This document shows, piece after piece, positions 6,489-13,233 of a DNA stretch of 23,949 nucleotides (positions are counted from its first letter, which is position 1; every line of letters begins with the position of its first letter). A program made the translations under genes and the position numbers. The DNA is from a virus. Under the pieces are notes generated by a model. It saw nothing but the letters and a program-made list of their open reading frames with translations, searched no databases and had not been told where the DNA came from. The DNA lies in IMG/VR virus record IMGVR_UViG_3300033996_002978, positions 1-23,949 of that record. One strand, given 5' to 3'.

Positions 6489-7463
6489 ATGAATAATATA
6501 TTACAAATTCACTCTACAGAAATCACAGGGAATTTACCTAGTGAAATTATGCTTTTACCAGCCAGTCCTGTTATTGGTCGTGATGGTAGAAGCTTCACAT
6601 ATTCAATTGAAAATGTGTTGTTAGGTTGGGAAAAACACGGACAAGATATTCCCATAGATGTTGATCATAAAAGTGAGTATGGATTTTCTACAGAAGCATC
6701 AGGTTGGATTAAATCAATTTTTAGTAGAAACGGCGTCTTAATGGCTAGTGTTGAATGGACTGATGATGGAGCAAAGCTAGTATCTCAAAAGAAATATAGA
6801 TATATAAGCCCCGCATTTTATACAAATGAGTTTAACGAAGTGCAGTTTTTGTCGAGCGTAGCATTAACCAATCACCCAAACTTAAAAATGCCAGCACTAA
6901 ACCATAAAGAGAATAAAGAGAATAACAATCAACAAGAAGTTAAAAAGGAGAGCATTACACAAATGAGTATACAGTTATTAAATAAAACATTAGGAATTGA
7001 TGAGAATGCAGATTTTACAGCTAGCTTAAATGCGGTTATGAAATTAAAAGAACAAAAAATAGACCTTAATAATTTTATGCCTAAGGCTGACTATGATCTA
7101 GTTTTAAATTCCAGAGATGAATTGCAAGCTAAATTAAATGAGATACAAGCTAATAATCTTAAAGTCGAGGCTAATAGCATTGTTGATAATGCAATTAAAG
7201 AAGGGCAAGTAGCGGAAAGCTCAAGAGATTTTTACTTGGATTTATGTAGAAACTCAGAAGGGTTAGAAAATGTAAGGCAACATCTTAATTCAAAGCCTAA
7301 ATTAACACAAAGGGTGCTAGCAAATAAAACTATTGCAACTCCACAAACTCATTCTCTTAGTGCAGAGGAAATATCAATAGGCAAGAAAATGGGGTTGAGT
7401 GAGGAAGATCTACTTAAATCAAAAGAAATTATTAAAAAAAATAACGAAGAGCAAGGAGCATAA
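6489..7463 (+). CDS. Mu-like phage I protein: head maturation protease with scaffold C-terminus
   Basis: A 324-residue protein from the ATG at 6489; a TTG two codons earlier is less likely. The N-terminal half matches Mu-like gpI: MLLPASPVIGRDGRSF (residues 22-37), then IPIDVDHKSEYG and EASGWI, typical of this protease family, with YRYISPAFY before the linker. The protease cuts itself and the scaffold during head assembly. The C-terminal half, from about residue 159, is helical and charged (DYDLVLNSRDELQAKLNE) and is the scaffold part. There is no clear ribosome site before the first ATG. An internal start with AAGGAG exists at 6963. The major head gene follows six bases after the TAA. Confidence 0.88.
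   Translation: MNNILQIHSTEITGNLPSEIMLLPASPVIGRDGRSFTYSIENVLLGWEKHGQDIPIDVDHKSEYGFSTEASGWIKSIFSRNGVLMASVEWTDDGAKLVSQKKYRYISPAFYTNEFNEVQFLSSVALTNHPNLKMPALNHKENKENNNQQEVKKESITQMSIQLLNKTLGIDENADFTASLNAVMKLKEQKIDLNNFMPKADYDLVLNSRDELQAKLNEIQANNLKVEANSIVDNAIKEGQVAESSRDFYLDLCRNSEGLENVRQHLNSKPKLTQRVLANKTIATPQTHSLSAEEISIGKKMGLSEEDLLKSKEIIKKNNEEQGA
6963..7463 (+). CDS. Internal in-frame scaffold product of gene I (gpZ-like)
   Basis: The ATG at 6963 is in frame with gene I (158 codons in) and is preceded by AAGGAG at 6945-6950, 12 bases away. It would give a 166-residue protein starting MSIQLLNKTLG that is exactly the helical scaffold half. In Mu, gene Z is a scaffold made from an internal start in I. 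By analogy this is a nested gene. The spacing is longer than ideal, so initiation may be modest. Confidence 0.55.
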   Translation: MSIQLLNKTLGIDENADFTASLNAVMKLKEQKIDLNNFMPKADYDLVLNSRDELQAKLNEIQANNLKVEANSIVDNAIKEGQVAESSRDFYLDLCRNSEGLENVRQHLNSKPKLTQRVLANKTIATPQTHSLSAEEISIGKKMGLSEEDLLKSKEIIKKNNEEQGA

Positions 7464-7469
7464 ACTACA

Positions 7470-8363
7470 ATGGCAATTATTAAAGATGCAAAATTAGACG
7501 CACTATTCACATCAGCAAATGCTAGCTTTGAAAAAGGCAAGCCAACAGCACCAAATCATTATGAAAAAATAGCAACGGTTGTAACTAGTGATAGCGATAG
7601 TGAAACATACCATTGGTTAGGTAAATTTCCAAAACTTAAAGAGTGGATTGGAGAGAGAACTCTTAAGAATATAGCCTCTCATGGTTATATCATTCAGAAT
7701 AAAACTTATGAGTCGAGCGTAAATGTATCCGTTGATGATTTAAACGATGATAAATTTGGGGTTTATGCACCATTATTCTCTGAGATGGGACTTGAGGCAA
7801 CAGTTTATCCAAATAGATATATTTTTGAGTTATTAAAAAAGGGCTTTGAAAATACTTGTTATGATGGACAGTATTTTTTTGATACAGACCATCCAGTAGG
7901 AGCAGGTGTATTTTCTAATACTGAAGCTCCCGATACACCAACTGGAGATGAAACTCCATGGTTCGTTTTAGATACTAGACGTGCATTAAAGCCTTTAATA
8001 TTCCAAAGACGTGAAAATCCTATTTTAAAACAACTAGATTATAGACTAGATAGCCATAACGAAATGATATACGGCATTAAAGCTAGGTTTTCTGCAGGTT
8101 ATGGTTTTCCACAAATGGCTTTTGCTTCTACTAAAGAGCTAACGGCTGATAATTTAAAAAATGCTATTTCTAAAATGAAGTCTTTTAAGGATGAAGAAGG
8201 TAATCCGCTTGGAATTAATCCAAACGTGTTGGTAGTAGCACCTAATATGGAATGGATTGCCAAAGATTTGTTAGAGATGCAAATTACAACAAGTATGAAT
8301 GGAACAAAGTCTAACGTGCTTTATAAAGCATTAGAAGTATTTAGCTCAGAATGGTTAGCATAG
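7470..8363 (+). CDS. Mu-like major head subunit gpT
   Basis: A 297-residue capsid protein, close to the 305 residues of Mu gpT. It starts MAIIKDAKLDALFTSANASF, with family marks such as YEKIATVVTSDSDSETYHWLG (residues 31-50 area), FDTDHP (about 138-143) and a C-terminal end in VFSSEWLA. It forms the icosahedral shell after processing by the I protease. It starts six bases after gene I. It ends with TAG, then two sense codons and TAA in the same frame, so readthrough would add only three residues. Confidence 0.9.
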   Translation: MAIIKDAKLDALFTSANASFEKGKPTAPNHYEKIATVVTSDSDSETYHWLGKFPKLKEWIGERTLKNIASHGYIIQNKTYESSVNVSVDDLNDDKFGVYAPLFSEMGLEATVYPNRYIFELLKKGFENTCYDGQYFFDTDHPVGAGVFSNTEAPDTPTGDETPWFVLDTRRALKPLIFQRRENPILKQLDYRLDSHNEMIYGIKARFSAGYGFPQMAFASTKELTADNLKNAISKMKSFKDEEGNPLGINPNVLVVAPNMEWIAKDLLEMQITTSMNGTKSNVLYKALEVFSSEWLA

Positions 8364-8400
8364 TCAAATTAAAATAACTACACAATAGGAGAATAAAGAG

Positions 8401-8664
8401 TTGGTAAAGTTTTTTGGTAATAATACAAATAATAATCCTGTAGCGGAACAATCTAGTGCAGAGGAAAATGATGTTAAAGAAAATCTTGATACACAAAATA
8501 ATAAATTAATTTTAATTAAAGGTAAGGTAGCAGAAAAAGGAGTTAAATCTTTTTTAAGGTGCGGAACAAAATTTACTAATGAATATCAAGAGTTAAAAGT
8601 AGATAAGCCAACATTAGCAAGATTAAAGGCAGAGCCGAAACTAACAATTCAAATCGTTAAATAG
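8401..8664 (+). CDS. Mu gp35-like small head-operon protein
   Basis: An 87-residue protein between gpT and gp36, the place of Mu gp35. The N-terminal third is an Asn/Glu-rich, probably disordered segment. The second half, with LRCGTKFTNEYQEL and LARLKAEPKLTIQIV, matches the pattern of gp35/HI1506-like proteins (a CG motif, then 'L..LKAEP.L.V'). The start is TTG at 8401 with AGGAG nine bases upstream; no ATG fits. It ends in TAG. Exact role unknown; presumably head or head-tail joining. Confidence 0.65.
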   Translation: MVKFFGNNTNNNPVAEQSSAEENDVKENLDTQNNKLILIKGKVAEKGVKSFLRCGTKFTNEYQELKVDKPTLARLKAEPKLTIQIVK

Positions 8665-8675
8665 TGTAGTTATAA

Positions 8676-9128
8676 ATGTACGCAACAATAACAGATGCAA
8701 GACTTTTTTATTCTAATAATGAAGTTAATATCCTTATTAATAATAAAGATGGAACTACTAATGAAGAGGCACTAGAAAAAGCCTTAAAATCTGCTAGCAG
8801 TGAAATAGATATCTATTTAAGTAGAAGATACAAAACTCCTTTATTTAAAGAGTATGATGTTATTCCAGAGATAGTAAAAGAGTGGACTGTTATTGTTGCT
8901 GTTTATAAAAGAAGTAGGGAACTAGATAAGCTAACAGATGAAAAGCGTAAAAGATATGAGGATATAATAGCTACTCTGAAAGATATAGCAAAAGGAGTTG
9001 CAAATCTGCCTGATGAGGGAAAAATTCCAGTTGACCCAGAAAATCCTAATATTGAAGAGGGTAAATATTCTGCATTTTTAGAAGGTAGCCCAAGATTATT
9101 TAATAGAAAAACTTTAAGAGGTTTGTAA
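8676..9128 (+). CDS. Mu gp36-like head-tail connector protein (DUF1320 type)
   Basis: A 150-residue protein with the family pattern MYATITDARLFYS at the start and then IDIYLSRRYKTPL (residues 48-60), the helix and turn characteristic of DUF1320/gp36 adaptor proteins. It is expected to bind the portal ring and complete the neck. A Pro-rich tail follows (IPVDPENPNIEEG). The ATG has no clear ribosome site, so it may be coupled to the gene before. It ends in TAA two bases before the next ATG. Confidence 0.85.
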   Translation: MYATITDARLFYSNNEVNILINNKDGTTNEEALEKALKSASSEIDIYLSRRYKTPLFKEYDVIPEIVKEWTVIVAVYKRSRELDKLTDEKRKRYEDIIATLKDIAKGVANLPDEGKIPVDPENPNIEEGKYSAFLEGSPRLFNRKTLRGL

Positions 9129-9130
9129 GC

Positions 9131-9556
9131 ATGGTAGGAAGTGCATTTAAAGTAGAGTTTGATACAAGCCAGTTAGAAAAATTTGTAAATTCTCTATCTA
9201 AATTTAATCCAAGCGAACTATTAGATAATATTGGTGCTTTGGTAGAAACTCAAACGCAAGATAGATTTGTTAGCGAAACTGATCCCGATGGTAAAAAATG
9301 GGTTGCATGGAGTTCTAAGTATAAAAAAAGCGGTAAGGGTATAAATATTCTAAGAAATACTCAAAGATTATTTGGAAGCATTAATTACCAAGTTAAGGGC
9401 AATAATGTTGAGGTAGGTAGTAATGTGGAGTATTCCGCAGTTCATAACTATGGTTATGAAAAAAGAAAGATACCAAAGAGAACATTTTTAGGTATGGGTG
9501 AACAAAATAAAAAAGATGTAGATAACTTAGTAAAGCTATACATGGAAGATTTATAG
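9131..9556 (+). CDS. Phage virion morphogenesis protein (Mu gpG / P2 gpS type)
   Basis: A 141-residue protein. Family marks are TQTQDRFVSETDPDGKKW (about residues 41-58), ILRNTQRLFGSINYQV and YSAVHNYGYEKRKIPKRTFLG, the last being the usual HN-G...IP-R-FLG end of this family. It takes part in tail completion or head-tail joining. It starts two bases after gp36 and ends in TAG, followed by a palindromic element before the next gene. Confidence 0.88.
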   Translation: MVGSAFKVEFDTSQLEKFVNSLSKFNPSELLDNIGALVETQTQDRFVSETDPDGKKWVAWSSKYKKSGKGINILRNTQRLFGSINYQVKGNNVEVGSNVEYSAVHNYGYEKRKIPKRTFLGMGEQNKKDVDNLVKLYMEDL

Positions 9557-9560
9557 TCAT

Positions 9561-9651
9561 TTGAATTAAGATTTATACTTCTTCGCTCGGCTATTTATGT
9601 ATGTAGTTTATACATCTCATAGCCTTACTCATTGTTTAAAACTTAATTGAA
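9561..9651. repeat. Palindromic element, family A copy 1
   Basis: The outer imperfect arms TTGAATTAAG (9561-9570) and CTTAATTGAA (9642-9651) enclose an inner hairpin: GGCTAT (9589-9594) with ATAGCC (9619-9624) and TATGTAT/ATACAT inside. The interior aligns with the element at 15509-15589, sharing TCGCT, TAT, GTAG, TTTA, ACA and TCATA in order. It fills most of the gap between two phage genes. Confidence 0.5.
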
Positions 9652-9670
9652 ACGACTAAGGACTAATAAA

Positions 9671-10234
9671 ATGAATAATGATTATTTTAATACTCTATTA
9701 AAAGCAATTGAAACAAAAATTAAGGAAGCAATTCCAGAGTTTGAAGATGTAGGAATATTTGGTGGTGGCTTTAATGGTGTTGAAGATATTAAAAAATTCA
9801 CAGCAGAAGCCCCAGCATTAAGAATTGGTTTGGCTGGGTTAAATCCAACACTTAATATAAATACCAATCAACTAGAAGCTACTATGGATTTAAGTGTTTT
9901 ATTTATAACCAAAGATATAGATATTCCAGATAGCAGACATGAAATAGCATTACAATTCTTACAGAGTGTCGTGCTATTGGTTAAAGATGGTTTTTGGGGA
10001 GTAGAAAATACTTTTAAAACAGATAGAAGTTCAGTAACAGCCCAAAATTATTACGGACCAGAATTATTAGGAACAGATATAGCAATGTGGCAAGTAAACT
10101 GGCAACAAAAGTGTATTTTAGGAACAGACAGGTTTGATGCAGAAGAACAAGGCAAATTTCCTAAGAGTTGGAAAGCAAATACTGATATAAATGGTGATGG
10201 TGTTAATGATGAAACTGCAGAATATGAAGTGTAA
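9671..10234 (+). CDS. Mu gp37-like protein (DUF1834 type)
   Basis: A 187-residue protein from the ATG at 9671, chosen over an upstream TTG because AAGGA lies eight bases before it. The order and sequence fit Mu gp37: an N-terminal MNNDYFNTLLKAIETKI helix, FEDVGIFGG, and a C-terminal LLGTDIAMWQVNW strand pattern. Members of this family are thought to be tail-terminator or neck components, though the precise job in Mu is not well established. A short open frame follows at once. Confidence 0.75.
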   Translation: MNNDYFNTLLKAIETKIKEAIPEFEDVGIFGGGFNGVEDIKKFTAEAPALRIGLAGLNPTLNINTNQLEATMDLSVLFITKDIDIPDSRHEIALQFLQSVVLLVKDGFWGVENTFKTDRSSVTAQNYYGPELLGTDIAMWQVNWQQKCILGTDRFDAEEQGKFPKSWKANTDINGDGVNDETAEYEV

Positions 10235-10345
10235 GTGGTGTTTTATAAAAAAAACACAAAGAAACCACAAAAAGCAAGAGCATTAAGAGAAAGATTTAAA
10301 CACATGAAAAGAAACTTAAATTGGGTTAAAAATAAAAATGCTTAA
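10235..10345 (+). CDS. Possible 36-residue basic protein (gp38 position)
   Basis: The codon directly after the gp37 stop is GTG, and an open frame of 36 codons fills the gap exactly, overlapping the next gene by eight bases. The peptide is strongly basic (about 15 Lys/Arg) with KKPQKARALRERFKHMKRN at its centre. Mu has a small gene, gp38, after gp37, so position supports a real gene; sequence likeness cannot be judged. The ribosome site is weak (GAAG). Confidence 0.4.
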   Translation: MVFYKKNTKKPQKARALRERFKHMKRNLNWVKNKNA

Positions 10346-10853
10346 TTGGTATAAAAGAATAGTAAAGCTAGAAGAACAGGTAAATAACATAGTTCGTTTT
10401 GGCACAATTAAGGAAATATATAGTGGGAATTTAGTAGTTGTAGATTTAGGAAATGATGTAGAAAGTCCTAAATTACCATATTTAGTAAACTCAAGTGGTA
10501 ATGCAACAGTTTATTTTGTGCCTAAAATAGGTGATCAAGTTGTAGTAATAAGTAAAGCTGGAAACTTACATCAAGCAGTAGTTATTCCAAGTATTTACAA
10601 GGGCAATCTTGATGGTGATAGTGATGAATGGAGACTTGAATTTGCTAGCGGATCAATAATTTATAAAGCTGGTAAGTTAGAAATTAAAGCTACTACAGAA
10701 ATTAATATAGAAAGCCCAAAGGCTAGTATAAAGAGTGATCAAATAATATTAGGTGATGATAGCGGTGGCGAAGTTGTTTGTAAAATGCACACTTGTTCTT
10801 TTACAGGAGCTCCTCATACAATGGGAAGCAGTAAAATAAAAGGAGCTATGTAG
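10338..10853 (+). CDS. Baseplate assembly protein V (tail spike/puncturing hub)
   Basis: A 171-residue protein of the P2 gpV / Mu gp45 family. It has the typical start MLNWYKRIVKLEEQVNNIVR, then FGTIKEI and an OB-like domain (residues 20-100) with YFVPKIGDQVVVIS. The second half (residues 105-150) is a beta-helix with regular short strands such as KLEIKATTEINIE and ASIKSDQIILG. It ends with CKMHTCSFTGAPHTMGS; the CxxHxC and H residues there could bind metal at the spike tip. It acts as a trimer at the tail end, piercing the outer membrane. It stops at TAG directly before the GTG of the next gene. Confidence 0.9.
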   Translation: MLNWYKRIVKLEEQVNNIVRFGTIKEIYSGNLVVVDLGNDVESPKLPYLVNSSGNATVYFVPKIGDQVVVISKAGNLHQAVVIPSIYKGNLDGDSDEWRLEFASGSIIYKAGKLEIKATTEINIESPKASIKSDQIILGDDSGGEVVCKMHTCSFTGAPHTMGSSKIKGAM

Positions 10854-11072
10854 GTGCCAATGAACGAACAGAGTTGTATCTCAACAATAGAAACTGAGCT
10901 AGCCTCCAAAGGTTTTAATCTAGGAAATACAGAAAAAACAAAAGAATTTATAAGTATTATTGTAAAGAATGTTTTGCTTGAGGTTAAAAAAGGCACGGTT
11001 AGTACAGCCGTAACAGGTACAAGTGCTACAGGTGGTCCTGTTACTGGAACTGGAACGGGATCAATTAGTTAG
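10854..11072 (+). CDS. Small baseplate-operon protein with Gly/Thr-rich tail
   Basis: A 72-residue protein of unknown role. The GTG start at 10854 has AAGGAG eight bases upstream; an ATG at 10860 is too far from it. The first 45 residues are helical (ISTIETELASKGFN, then TKEFISIIVKNVLLEVKK). The end, TGTSATGGPVTGTGTGSIS, is a low-complexity tail of a kind seen on small phage tail or spike-associated proteins. It is in the same frame as gene V, with only the TAG between. I treat them as separate genes because the second has its own ribosome site. It ends in TAG. Confidence 0.65.
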   Translation: MPMNEQSCISTIETELASKGFNLGNTEKTKEFISIIVKNVLLEVKKGTVSTAVTGTSATGGPVTGTGTGSIS

Positions 11073-11251
11073 AATTTTAATAGGTTGCCATGAAGGTGGT
11101 ATTTTCTAGGGTTAGCCTCCTAGAAGTTAGGCTTTGGATATTGTTAGGCTCAACAGAGGAGCTGGTTAGTTATCGTACTTATAACAGCCTAACAATTACC
11201 CAAGAGAATAGCAATTTAAAAAAAGGAGCAAGATTAATCCGCAATAATTTA
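11073..11251. other. Structured non-coding stretch inside the baseplate operon
   Basis: A stretch of about 180 bases in an otherwise tightly packed operon. It holds TTCTAGG/CCTAGAA (7 bp, eight-base loop), two direct copies of GTTAGGCT and the inverse AGCCTAAC. An open frame at 11090-11317 overlaps the next gene but has no family likeness and no clear ribosome site, so I do not call it. It may be an inserted palindromic element or a decayed gene. Confidence 0.4.
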
Positions 11252-11253
11252 AA

Positions 11254-11290
11254 TTCACGAAGTGAAAACTTGGATATGGCGAACGAAGAG
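11254..11290 (+). repeat. Palindromic element, family B copy 1
   Basis: The hairpin TTCAC-GAA-GTGAA is followed by AAACTTGG and then ATGGCGAACGAAGAG. The same order (short hairpin, AAACTTGG, ATGAGC-AA-GCGAA) occurs at 16978-17020. Confidence 0.4.
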
Positions 11291-11297
11291 AGGCAAA

Positions 11298-11522
11298 ATG
11301 GGAAAAACAATAAATAGTTCACAAGAACAAGAGCAATTTGAGGTAACAAAAGATTGTTGGGTAAATGGCAAATTATATAAAAAATCTCAACTAATTAAAC
11401 TAACGCAAAGCCAAGCCCAAGAGTGGTTAGATAGGAAGTGTATAAAAGAATTAAAACAAACTACAAAACAAGCACGTAATACTACATCACAGGATATAGA
11501 AACTAAAATGGCAGACAAATAA
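11298..11522 (+). CDS. Small protein of unknown function between V and gp25 genes
   Basis: A 74-residue protein from the ATG at 11298, with a GAGAGG site ahead; an earlier in-frame ATG at 11262 lies inside the palindromic element and is less likely. The middle has CWVNGKLYKKSQLIKLTQSQ (residues 18-37) followed by AQEWLDRKCIKEL, which resembles the small beta-plus-helix module of gp35-type phage proteins. The tail is charged and probably disordered. It ends in TAA one base before the next ATG, so the genes are coupled. Role unknown. Confidence 0.6.
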   Translation: MGKTINSSQEQEQFEVTKDCWVNGKLYKKSQLIKLTQSQAQEWLDRKCIKELKQTTKQARNTTSQDIETKMADK

Positions 11523-11523
11523 T

Positions 11524-11841
11524 ATGAACATTAATACAGGCAAAGCATTATCAAAAGAAGATAGCTTAAATCAAAGCGTTAATTTAATACTTTTAAGTCC
11601 AAAGTGTGAGCGAGTATTAAATAGAAATTTTGGTAGTAATGTTGTTAATTATTTGGGTCAACCTATAAATAATGTTGCAATGGAAATAAGTGCTGAGGTT
11701 ATAAGCTCTTTGCAAAATAACGATGCTCGTATTTTGGTGGATAGTGTAAGTATAAAAAATAATAATAGCTTAAGTAATAGAGGTCTTATATTAGAAATTA
11801 ATTATAACGCAAGTGAAAGTACCAATGTCAATCTTACCTAA
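11524..11841 (+). CDS. Baseplate wedge protein, gp25/W family
   Basis: A 105-residue protein of the GPW/gp25 family, in the standard V-W-J-I order. It shows ESLNQSVNLILLSPKCERVL-like helix 1 (from about residue 12), LNRNFGSNVVNYLGQP (about 37-52) and EINYN at the end, all usual for this family: the R-x-FGS turn is diagnostic. It forms part of the baseplate wedge joined to protein J. The start has no separate ribosome site and relies on coupling. Its end overlaps gene J by 17 bases. Confidence 0.88.
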   Translation: MNINTGKALSKEDSLNQSVNLILLSPKCERVLNRNFGSNVVNYLGQPINNVAMEISAEVISSLQNNDARILVDSVSIKNNNSLSNRGLILEINYNASESTNVNLT

Positions 11842-12697
11842 GGCTGTAGAAGAATTATCTTTTTCTGAAATATTAGATAGGAAAAAAGCGAAACTAAAAG
11901 AAATAATACCTACTATTGCAAATCAATTAGTAGATAGCGACCCAGCTATTGCATTATTAGAAGAGAGTAGCTACACAGAAGGGCTTTTAAGAAACAGAAT
12001 AAATAATTCAATTAATGCAGTAATGCTAGATTATGCAAGCGGTAGTGATTTAGAGAACTTAGGTAAATTATATGGCATTGAAAGAAAACTAATTCAAGAG
12101 GAAGATACTTCAACAGTGCCTCCAACAACGGCACTTTATGAGGCAGATGAGGAATTACGCAGAAGAATAATGGAAGCTCCAAAAGGTTTTAGTGTTGCAG
12201 GACCTAAGGCATCGTATATTTATTTTGGAAAACTAGCAGATAGTAAGATTAAAGATATAAGTGCAGTTAGTAACACTCCAATGCAAGTTGATATTACAGT
12301 TTTATCATACGATGGCAATGGCGAAGCTACAGCAGAATTAATAAGGAAGGTTTATGAAAAACTAAATGCTCAAGATATACGTCCAATGGGCGACTATGTT
12401 ATAGTAACAGGGGTTGCAATTGTAGATTTTAGCATAGAATTACAAATAATTTTTAAACAAGGAAACGTGGTAGATAAAGAAGCAATTATAGAAGAAATTA
12501 AAAGCAATTTACAAAGCTATGTAAATAGCGAACATCGTCTTGATGGTTTTATATCTCAGGCTGGAATTTATAGTAATAGCTTTGTTGAGCATGTGGAAGA
12601 TGTAATAATCATAAGCCCAGTTGCCAATATAAAATGCACTCCAGCTCAAGCACCCTATTGTAGTGAAATTAAAATAGAAGAAGGACAAGAGGCATAA
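11825..12697 (+). CDS. Baseplate assembly protein J
   Basis: A 290-residue protein from the ATG at 11825. It matches the P2 gpJ / Mu gp47 family: an N-terminal helical part (FSEILDRKKAKLKEIIPT), MLDYASGSDLENLGKLYGI (about residues 70-88), EELRRRIMEAPKGFSVAG (about 112-129) and GYDG-type LSYDGNGEATAELIRKVYE. It forms the wedge ring around the hub with the gp25-like protein. The gene overlaps gp25 and is followed after three bases by tail gene I. Confidence 0.93.
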   Translation: MSILPKAVEELSFSEILDRKKAKLKEIIPTIANQLVDSDPAIALLEESSYTEGLLRNRINNSINAVMLDYASGSDLENLGKLYGIERKLIQEEDTSTVPPTTALYEADEELRRRIMEAPKGFSVAGPKASYIYFGKLADSKIKDISAVSNTPMQVDITVLSYDGNGEATAELIRKVYEKLNAQDIRPMGDYVIVTGVAIVDFSIELQIIFKQGNVVDKEAIIEEIKSNLQSYVNSEHRLDGFISQAGIYSNSFVEHVEDVIIISPVANIKCTPAQAPYCSEIKIEEGQEA

Positions 12698-12700
12698 AAA

Positions 12701-13126
12701 ATGAATAGCTTATTAGCAAAATCGTATCAAACAGATTTAATGCTTGGCTTAGAAGAAGTTCTAAGAGAGTTTGAGAGCTTGCCTATAAATATTATTAAAG
12801 AATTTTGGAACCCAGCTAAATGTAGAGAAGATTTATTGCCTTACTTAGCTTTGTATTTAGGAGTTAATCAGTGGGATAGTTCTTGGGATATTAAACAAAA
12901 AAGAGCAGTGTGTCAAAATGCACTATTAGTAAATAAACAAAAGGGAACTTTAGCTTCATTAAAAGAAGCACTGAAGAGCTTAAATCTAAATGTAACTATT
13001 GTTGAATGGTGGCAAGATGTTAGTGGAGTTAGAAATTTACAAAAAGGAACTGCAGAATTAAACTTACATGAAAATGAAATTATTTATAGTCCAGAGCAGT
13101 ATAAAACAATTTACAAATTAATATAA
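12701..13126 (+). CDS. Tail protein I (baseplate wedge, P2 gpI / Mu gp48 type)
   Basis: A 141-residue protein, somewhat shorter than P2 gpI (about 176). Family marks are IIKEFWNPAKCREDLLPYLA (residues 33-52), LGVNQWDSSWD (about 56-66), QKRAVCQNALLVNKQKGT, and SLKEALKSLN followed by VEWWQ. It links the wedges to the tail fibres. It ends before a 107-base gap with a hairpin. Confidence 0.9.
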   Translation: MNSLLAKSYQTDLMLGLEEVLREFESLPINIIKEFWNPAKCREDLLPYLALYLGVNQWDSSWDIKQKRAVCQNALLVNKQKGTLASLKEALKSLNLNVTIVEWWQDVSGVRNLQKGTAELNLHENEIIYSPEQYKTIYKLI

Positions 13127-13185
13127 GAAGTAAAAAGACTCTCGCTTTTATTGACATTTAAAAAAACAAATGCGATTTCAGGTAC

Positions 13186-13213
13186 TATTAAAATAGGGGG
13201 ATCTATTTTAATA
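13186..13213. promoter_or_regulatory. Hairpin in the leader of the tail fibre gene
   Basis: The arms TATTAAAATA (13186-13195) and TATTTTAATA (13204-13213) form a perfect 10-bp stem around the loop GGGGGATC, 20 bases before the fibre ATG. The fibre ATG has only a weak AAAGG site. The stem could act on fibre translation or as a binding site. Confidence 0.45.
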
Positions 13214-13233
13214 AGTAAAAGGTTGTATATATA

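Noticed and set aside
8361-8374. TAG at the end of gpT as a third recoded codon
   Set aside because: The protein ends in the normal family sequence, and readthrough would add only three residues, so it cannot be told from an ordinary stop.
10338-11072. Gene V and the next small gene as one protein joined through TAG readthrough
   Set aside because: The second gene has its own GTG with AAGGAG at the right distance, and gene V has a complete family end before the TAG.
11090-11317. 75-codon open frame between baseplate genes
   Set aside because: No family likeness, overlaps the well-supported gene at 11298, and is made of inverted and direct repeats.
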